From Trinickia caryophylli (GTDB taxonomy: Bacteria > Pseudomonadota > Gammaproteobacteria > Burkholderiales > Burkholderiaceae): a DNA stretch of 64,000 bases. Shown in pieces: positions 59,841 through 64,000 of the stretch (within the stretch, counting starts at the first letter, position 1; every line of letters starts with the position of its first letter). Location of the stretch: assembly GCF_034424545.1 (NCBI RefSeq), contig NZ_CP139971.1:2108001-2172000 (forward strand). The letters are read 5' to 3'. The position numbers and the translations under genes are program-made. The notes beneath the pieces are model-generated. The model ran no database searches. It was not told where the DNA came from and saw only the letters and a program-made list of their open reading frames with translations.

Positions 59841-61286
59841 TCAGAGCGCAGCGGTGACGACTTTCTCTTCGAGATACGAATCGAGTGCGGCGCGCGACAG
59901 ATCCCTTCCGGTCCCGCTATGCTTCACGCCGCCCCAGGGCAGGCGAGGATCGAGCGGGCTCCAGGCGTTGATGGCGACGGCACCCACGTGCAGACGTTGC
60001 GCGACCCGATGGGCGGTGCCGAGATTTCGCGTCCAGAGGGACGCCGAAAGCCCGAACGACGTGTCGTTCGCGATGTGGACCGCCTCGTCTTCGCTGTCGA
60101 ACGGCATGACCATGCCCACGGGACCGAACACTTCCTCGCGGGCGATGCGCATGCCGGGATGCACACCGCCGAGAATCGTCGGTCTGACGAACCAGCCGCG
60201 CGGCGGCACCGCCTCGTCGCCTGCCAGTACGACCGCGCCTTCGGCGAGCGCTCCGTCTATATGCGCGCGCACGCGCTCGAGGTGACGTTGGCTGATGAGC
60301 GCGCCCATCTGCGCGGTGGGCTCCGAGGGTGGGCCCACGCGGATCGTGCGAGCCGCATCGGCGAGCTTCGCCTCCACGGTCGGCGCGAGCGAGCGGTGGA
60401 CCAGCACTCTCGATCCGGCGGCGCACGTTTGCCCCTGGTTGGCGAACATACCCATCGCCAAAGCGGGAATGGCGGTTTCGAGATCGGCATCGGAAAAGAC
60501 GATCTGCGCAGCCTTGCCGCCAAGCTCGAGCGTGACGCGCTTGAAGGTTTTCGCCGCTTCGCTGGCGATCGCACAGCCGACTTCGGTGCTGCCGGTGAAA
60601 CTGATCTTGCTGACGCGCGGATGGGCGACGAGTGCGGGGCCGACTTCGGCGCCGGCTCCGTGAACCACGTTGACGACACCGTCGGGAATGCCGGCTTCGC
60701 AAGCGAGCTCGCCTAGTCTCGCGACGGCGAGCGGCGCGTCCTCCGACGGCTTGATGACGACGGTGCAGCCGGCGGCGAGTGCCGGTGCCAGCTTCCATAC
60801 GGCGATCATCAAGGGCGCGTTCCACGGGATGATCTGCCCGGCAACGCCCACTGGCGCGCGCAAGGTGTAGTTGAGCGTCGGACGGCCCATGAAGCCGTCG
60901 GTTGGGATCGTCCGCCCCTCGAGCTTGTCGGCCCATCCCGCGAAGTAGCGCAGCGTGTCGATGCACAGTGGCACGTCCATCATGCGCATTTCGGCAGGGG
61001 GGCGCCCTTGCTCCTGCGCCAGGAGCATCACGAGGGCATCGGTGTGGCGTTCGAGAAGGTCGGCGAGCCGGTGTATCGCGGCCGCGCGGGCGGCTCCGCC
61101 CATACGAGCCCAAGGGCCCTCGTGCAGCGCGGTGTGCGCGGCATGAACGGCGCGCCCGACATCGTCGGCGCCCGAGGCCGGCACGAGCGCCAGCATTTCG
61201 CCGGTAGCCGGCGCGTATTTTTCCAGGTAGCGGCCGGACGCTGCTTTGCAGCGGCGGCCGGCGATCAGGTTGTCGAGTTTCATCAT
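59841..61286 (-). CDS. NAD-dependent aldehyde dehydrogenase of the amine module
   Basis: A 481-aa ALDH. QIIPWNAPLMIAVWKLAPAL, FTGSTEVGCAIASEAA, the general base in TLELGGKAAQ and the catalytic Cys in NQGQTCAAGSRV are present. It would oxidise the aldehyde made by the aminotransferase gene downstream. The ATG at 61286 (ATGATG) is chosen; the open frame extends 72 codons upstream across the regulatory box at 61383-61428 and is not coding there. Confidence 0.9.
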   Translation of the reverse strand: MMKLDNLIAGRRCKAASGRYLEKYAPATGEMLALVPASGADDVGRAVHAAHTALHEGPWARMGGAARAAAIHRLADLLERHTDALVMLLAQEQGRPPAEMRMMDVPLCIDTLRYFAGWADKLEGRTIPTDGFMGRPTLNYTLRAPVGVAGQIIPWNAPLMIAVWKLAPALAAGCTVVIKPSEDAPLAVARLGELACEAGIPDGVVNVVHGAGAEVGPALVAHPRVSKISFTGSTEVGCAIASEAAKTFKRVTLELGGKAAQIVFSDADLETAIPALAMGMFANQGQTCAAGSRVLVHRSLAPTVEAKLADAARTIRVGPPSEPTAQMGALISQRHLERVRAHIDGALAEGAVVLAGDEAVPPRGWFVRPTILGGVHPGMRIAREEVFGPVGMVMPFDSEDEAVHIANDTSFGLSASLWTRNLGTAHRVAQRLHVGAVAINAWSPLDPRLPWGGVKHSGTGRDLSRAALDSYLEEKVVTAAL

Positions 61287-61382
61287 GATGTCCGCATGGC
61301 TGAGGGAACGCGTCGCCGGATCGCTTCGACGGCGCCGGCTTCGCGCGAGGCGTGCAAGGTGGCGTCCGGCCGACTTCGAGTA

Positions 61383-61428
61383 CCACTCTATGTCGATGAA
61401 ATCCCGAGGCTTGTCCGCTTTTGGCAAT
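61383..61428 (-). promoter_or_regulatory. 46-bp regulatory box upstream of the aldehyde dehydrogenase
   Basis: This element matches the one at 63170-63215 at 38 of 46 positions without gaps. On the minus strand it begins ATTGCCAA, has GCGGACAA in the middle, GATTTC next and CATAGAGTGG at the end. It is about 97 bp upstream of the dehydrogenase start. The neighbouring AraC-type gene is the likely regulator. Confidence 0.7.
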
Positions 61429-61544
61429 CGCTGCGGGCTGGCGGTAATAGGGGATACCCGAGGCGTTGCGGCGGTGGATGCAACGAGCGCGCGCGGGCGC
61501 ACGCACGGGCCGCGGCGGCCGTGCGCGTCCGACTGCGTGTTCGG

Positions 61545-62984
61545 TTACTGAACGGCGCGCCCGAGGTCCTGATACAGCGCCGGGTCGTTGCGCTTCAAGC
61601 GCAATGCGGCCCAGACGCCGAACGTGCCGGTAGCGAGAACGAGGTAGGGGAAAAGCGCGACGAGCGTCGAATCGGAGCCGCTCAGCACCGAGAGGTTGCG
61701 CACGACGAGGACGAGGCACGCGCCGAGCGCGACGACGCTCACGAGCGGCGCAATCAGCCGGTGCACGATTCCCGCATCGCGATGATCGCGGGCGAAGAAG
61801 GCGATCACCGATGCTGCCACGAGGATCTGCACGGCGATGATGCCGATCGTTGCGAGCGCACTCATCCACGAGAAGACGATCGCGAACGGATCGAGCCGGA
61901 ACGCGGCGGAGCCGACGATGGATGCGAGTGCGATCGCCGTCTGAACTTTCCCGGCAACGTCCGGGCAGCAATGGACGGGGCTCGTGTGTCCGAACTGTCG
62001 CCAAAGCACCCCTTCGCGGCCCATCGCATAGAAGTAGCGCGCGATCGTGTTGTGGAACGAGAGGATGGCTGCAAACAGGCTCGTGACGAGCAATACGTTC
62101 ATCGCATCGGTGGCGGCATTGCCGAGCAGACGCCCGCTGACGGTGAACCACAGATTGGCGGGATCTTTGGCTGCCTGCGAGGCGATGTGGGTTTCGCCCC
62201 AGGCCTCGACGATCGCCCAGGACGAGAGTGCGTAGAACGCCATGATGAGAAGCACGGCTACGTACGTCGCACGCGGAATCGTTCGCTTCGCGTCGCGGGC
62301 CTCCTCCGAAAAAATGGCGGTTGCCTCGAAGCCCATGTACGAGCCGAGAACGAAAACGAGCGCCGTGCCCAGGCCGGGCGCGAGCACCGTCGAGGGACTG
62401 AAAGGCTTCATGCTGAAGCCGCCTGTTGCGCTGCCGTGCACGATGATCGCGAGATCGAGCAGCATCACGATGCCGATCTCGCAGATCATCAGAACGCCGA
62501 GCAGCCGCCCGCTGAATTCGATTTGCCTCGCGCCGCAAAAATGGACGATTGCGGCGCAGGCCAGCGCGAATACCCACCATGGCACGTTCTGGCCATAGTG
62601 CTGCTGGATGGCATTGTTGAGAAAGAAACCGAACATGCTGTAGATGGCGATCTGCACGGCGTTGTAGGCCACGATCGCGATGAAAGCGCCGCCCACGCCG
62701 AGCGGCCGTCCGAGGCCATTGGCGATATACGCGTAAAACGCGCCGGCGTTGGAGATGTGGCGGCTCATCGCGGCATAGCCGATGCTGAAAACGAGGTACA
62801 TCAGGCCGGCCAGCACGAAAACGCCGGGTACCCCGGCGCCGTTGCCGAGCGAAAAGGCGGCCGGTGTGGCGCCCACCATTGCGGTGAGCGGCGCCGCGGC
62901 GGCGACGACGAAAAAGACGATCTGCGCCAGCCCGACGGCGTTTTTGCTGAGCCCGCCCGCGGGCCGGGTCGATATTTCGTTCAT
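61545..62984 (-). CDS. APC-family amino acid/amine permease
   Basis: A 479-aa permease with about 12 helices: FFVVAAAAPLTAMVGATPAA in helix 1, MYLVFSIGYAAMSRHISNAG in helix 2, and GSYMGFEATAIFSEEARDAKRTIPRATY, the conserved segment around helix 6. The putrescine/ethanolamine/ornithine-type APC carriers fit the amine module downstream. The ATG at 62984 has GAGGATC upstream. Its own copy of the 46-bp box lies about 185 bp upstream. Confidence 0.9.
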   Translation of the reverse strand: MNEISTRPAGGLSKNAVGLAQIVFFVVAAAAPLTAMVGATPAAFSLGNGAGVPGVFVLAGLMYLVFSIGYAAMSRHISNAGAFYAYIANGLGRPLGVGGAFIAIVAYNAVQIAIYSMFGFFLNNAIQQHYGQNVPWWVFALACAAIVHFCGARQIEFSGRLLGVLMICEIGIVMLLDLAIIVHGSATGGFSMKPFSPSTVLAPGLGTALVFVLGSYMGFEATAIFSEEARDAKRTIPRATYVAVLLIMAFYALSSWAIVEAWGETHIASQAAKDPANLWFTVSGRLLGNAATDAMNVLLVTSLFAAILSFHNTIARYFYAMGREGVLWRQFGHTSPVHCCPDVAGKVQTAIALASIVGSAAFRLDPFAIVFSWMSALATIGIIAVQILVAASVIAFFARDHRDAGIVHRLIAPLVSVVALGACLVLVVRNLSVLSGSDSTLVALFPYLVLATGTFGVWAALRLKRNDPALYQDLGRAVQ

Positions 62985-63169
62985 GGGTGATCCTCGTGAC
63001 CGGGCCGCTCGTTCGAGCTCGCTTCCGGCATGCCTTGTCCATAGCCCTGCGTTCGAGGTTGCCGGCAAAGGGTTTTCTGGCAAATCCTATGACGTTTCCG
63101 CGATGCAGACGCGCTTCGACGGCCATCCTGGGAGGACCGGCCGCTGGGTCGGGCCGGATAACCGTCGAA

Positions 63170-63215
63170 CCACTCTATGGCGACGAAATCCGGACCTTTG
63201 TCCGCAATTGGCAAT
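63170..63215 (-). promoter_or_regulatory. 46-bp regulatory box upstream of the APC permease
   Basis: Second copy of the box at 61383-61428, same orientation relative to the downstream gene. On the minus strand it begins ATTGCCAATTGCGGACAA and ends GCCATAGAGTGG. It lies between the AraC-type gene (stop at 63276) and the permease start (62984). Confidence 0.7.
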
Positions 63216-63275
63216 TCGTGCGTTTCGCGCTGCCTGGGAGTTACCCCAGTGCGCATCGTCGGGCGGGCGCGGCGA

Positions 63276-64000
63276 TCATCGCGACCGCCGTGTCTGCGAT
63301 GGCAACTCGTGGAAGTGCTGCTGGTAGTAGTACGAGAAACGCCCGAAATGGGAAAAGCCGTACTGTGCCGCCGCATCGCCGATGCGGACCGAGGCGGGGG
63401 TGGCCATCAGGAAGCGGCGGACCGCATTGAGCCGGATCGACCTGAGGTAGGCTGTCGGCGTCGTACCGACGACGTTCTGGAAGCTGTATTGCAGCGTTCG
63501 GCGGCTGATCTTCAGGTGGTGGCAGAGATCGAGAACCGTCAGGACGTCGTCGTCGCTGCCGAGCGCGAGTTCCTGGCTCTTGCGCACGATGTAGCTCTGC
63601 GTCGACATCGGCGGCAGCGCGCGCTGTTCGGAATCGTCGGGCTGCAGCAGATCGAGCAGAATGCCAACGATGCCATGCGCGAGCACCTTTTCGTCGAACG
63701 CGTCGCGCTGTGTGAGCGATTCGGCGTCGAGCGCCTGATGAAGCAGTTGCTCCAACCCGCTCACGGCTGCCCGGTAGCGCTCGCTCGGTACCGGCAGCAC
63801 CGGTTGCGTCAGTATGCGCTCGGGCAAATCGGCGAATGCCGCCTGCTCGCGCTCCGTGACGAGCGAGCGTTCGAAAGTGAAGGCGATTACATCGGTATCG
63901 CAGGGCAGGTGGGCGACGAATTCGTCGCCGCCGCGCAGCGTCAGAAGACTGGGGCAACTGACCGCGCGCCCCTGGACGACCGGGGCGACGGCATGCACCA
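63276..64000 (-). CDS. AraC-family regulator of the amine module, 5' end cut by window edge
   Basis: The visible 241 residues contain part of the sensor domain and a full C-terminal DNA-binding domain: VLDLCHHLKISRRTLQYSFQ as the first helix-turn-helix, and GDAAAQYGFSHFGRFSYYYQ as the second. AraC regulators of this size class have about 310-330 residues, so roughly 80 N-terminal residues lie beyond 64000; the GTG at 63998 is probably not the real start. It is upstream of the permease on the same strand and likely binds the two 46-bp boxes. Confidence 0.88.
   Translation of the reverse strand, partial: VHAVAPVVQGRAVSCPSLLTLRGGDEFVAHLPCDTDVIAFTFERSLVTEREQAAFADLPERILTQPVLPVPSERYRAAVSGLEQLLHQALDAESLTQRDAFDEKVLAHGIVGILLDLLQPDDSEQRALPPMSTQSYIVRKSQELALGSDDDVLTVLDLCHHLKISRRTLQYSFQNVVGTTPTAYLRSIRLNAVRRFLMATPASVRIGDAAAQYGFSHFGRFSYYYQQHFHELPSQTRRSR

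Noticed and set aside
61008..62990. Plus-strand open frame of 660 codons
   Set aside because: It is antisense to the APC permease and the dehydrogenase start, with Arg/Glu/Asp-rich sequence typical of high-GC antisense frames; there is no domain or ribosome site.
59917..63126. Minus-strand open frame of 1069 codons
   Set aside because: It is a shadow of the aldehyde dehydrogenase and APC permease genes in another frame, extremely Arg-rich, and crosses both real starts and the regulatory box.
1..64000. CRISPR array, rRNA or classical insertion sequence
   Set aside because: No regularly spaced direct repeats, no rRNA-like sequence and no transposase with terminal inverted repeats were seen.

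Overview
The window is high-GC DNA with the gene style of the Burkholderiaceae (Paraburkholderia/Trinickia/Burkholderia-like Betaproteobacteria). It carries several 16-strand trimeric porins, paired MFS acid/H+ symporters, AraC/IclR/LacI local regulators, an RND efflux operon and multiple small aromatic-acid catabolic operons. That mix is typical of a secondary replicon or accessory chromosome region of a soil or rhizosphere bacterium. This assignment is by protein style, not by any search.

Layout. (1) 1-5495, minus strand: a sucrose PTS operon. ScrR (LacI family) lies upstream, then a twin palindromic operator, then the EIIBC permease scrA, the GH32 hydrolase scrB, a LamB/ScrY-like porin and the start of an EIIA-type phosphotransfer protein cut by the window edge. 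(2) 5874-19784: a large aromatic-acid cluster. It contains two 341-aa porin paralogues, two 4,5-dihydroxyphthalate-decarboxylase-like proteins, two MFS transporters, a LigB/DesZ-type ring-cleaving dioxygenase, a LigI-like lactonase, a LigJ-type 4-oxalomesaconate hydratase, an HpcH/HpaI aldolase, a TPP enzyme and an AraC regulator. Together they read as a protocatechuate- or gallate-like 4,5-cleavage route ending in pyruvate and oxaloacetate. A conserved ~37-bp box occurs three times, in front of both porins and of the main operon. (3) 19906-25900: a beta-propeller lactonase, tRNA-Leu(GAG) with a possible att remnant and small-gene debris, a DapA-like enzyme, and an AT-richer insertion with a Nudix gene. 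The insertion is bracketed by a near-identical duplication of the host dapA tail and TPR-gene tail. (4) 25505-36562: a TPR/glycosyltransferase-like protein, HiPIP, SDR, ArsR plus Old Yellow Enzyme, an Aer-like chemoreceptor, MFS, LysE and a DhaK-DhaL kinase.

(5) 37041-46927: a tightly packed nine-gene operon with a second TPP enzyme, SDR, Asp-box beta-propeller, single-domain VOC dioxygenase-like protein, AA_synth/DUF1185 protein, alpha/beta hydrolase, MhpA-like flavin monooxygenase, NIPSNAP protein and aldehyde dehydrogenase. It converges on an IclR regulator and looks like a meta-cleavage pathway whose substrate I cannot name. (6) 47159-56501: an AdeRS-like two-component system divergent from an RND efflux operon (adaptor, pump, outer-membrane factor) with a VirK/YbjX-family gene attached. 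Four 11-bp-phased repeats resembling the AdeR site precede the efflux operon. (7) 56528-64000, minus strand: a porin, cytochrome b561, then an amine-catabolic set (class III aminotransferase, aldehyde dehydrogenase, APC permease, AraC regulator cut by the edge). A 46-bp box is repeated upstream of the dehydrogenase and the permease.

The most unusual signals are the insertion-plus-duplication with the Nudix gene, the three-copy box of the aromatic regulon, the twin 46-bp box of the amine regulon, and the two unassigned ring-cleavage operons. All functions are inferred from sequence alone.
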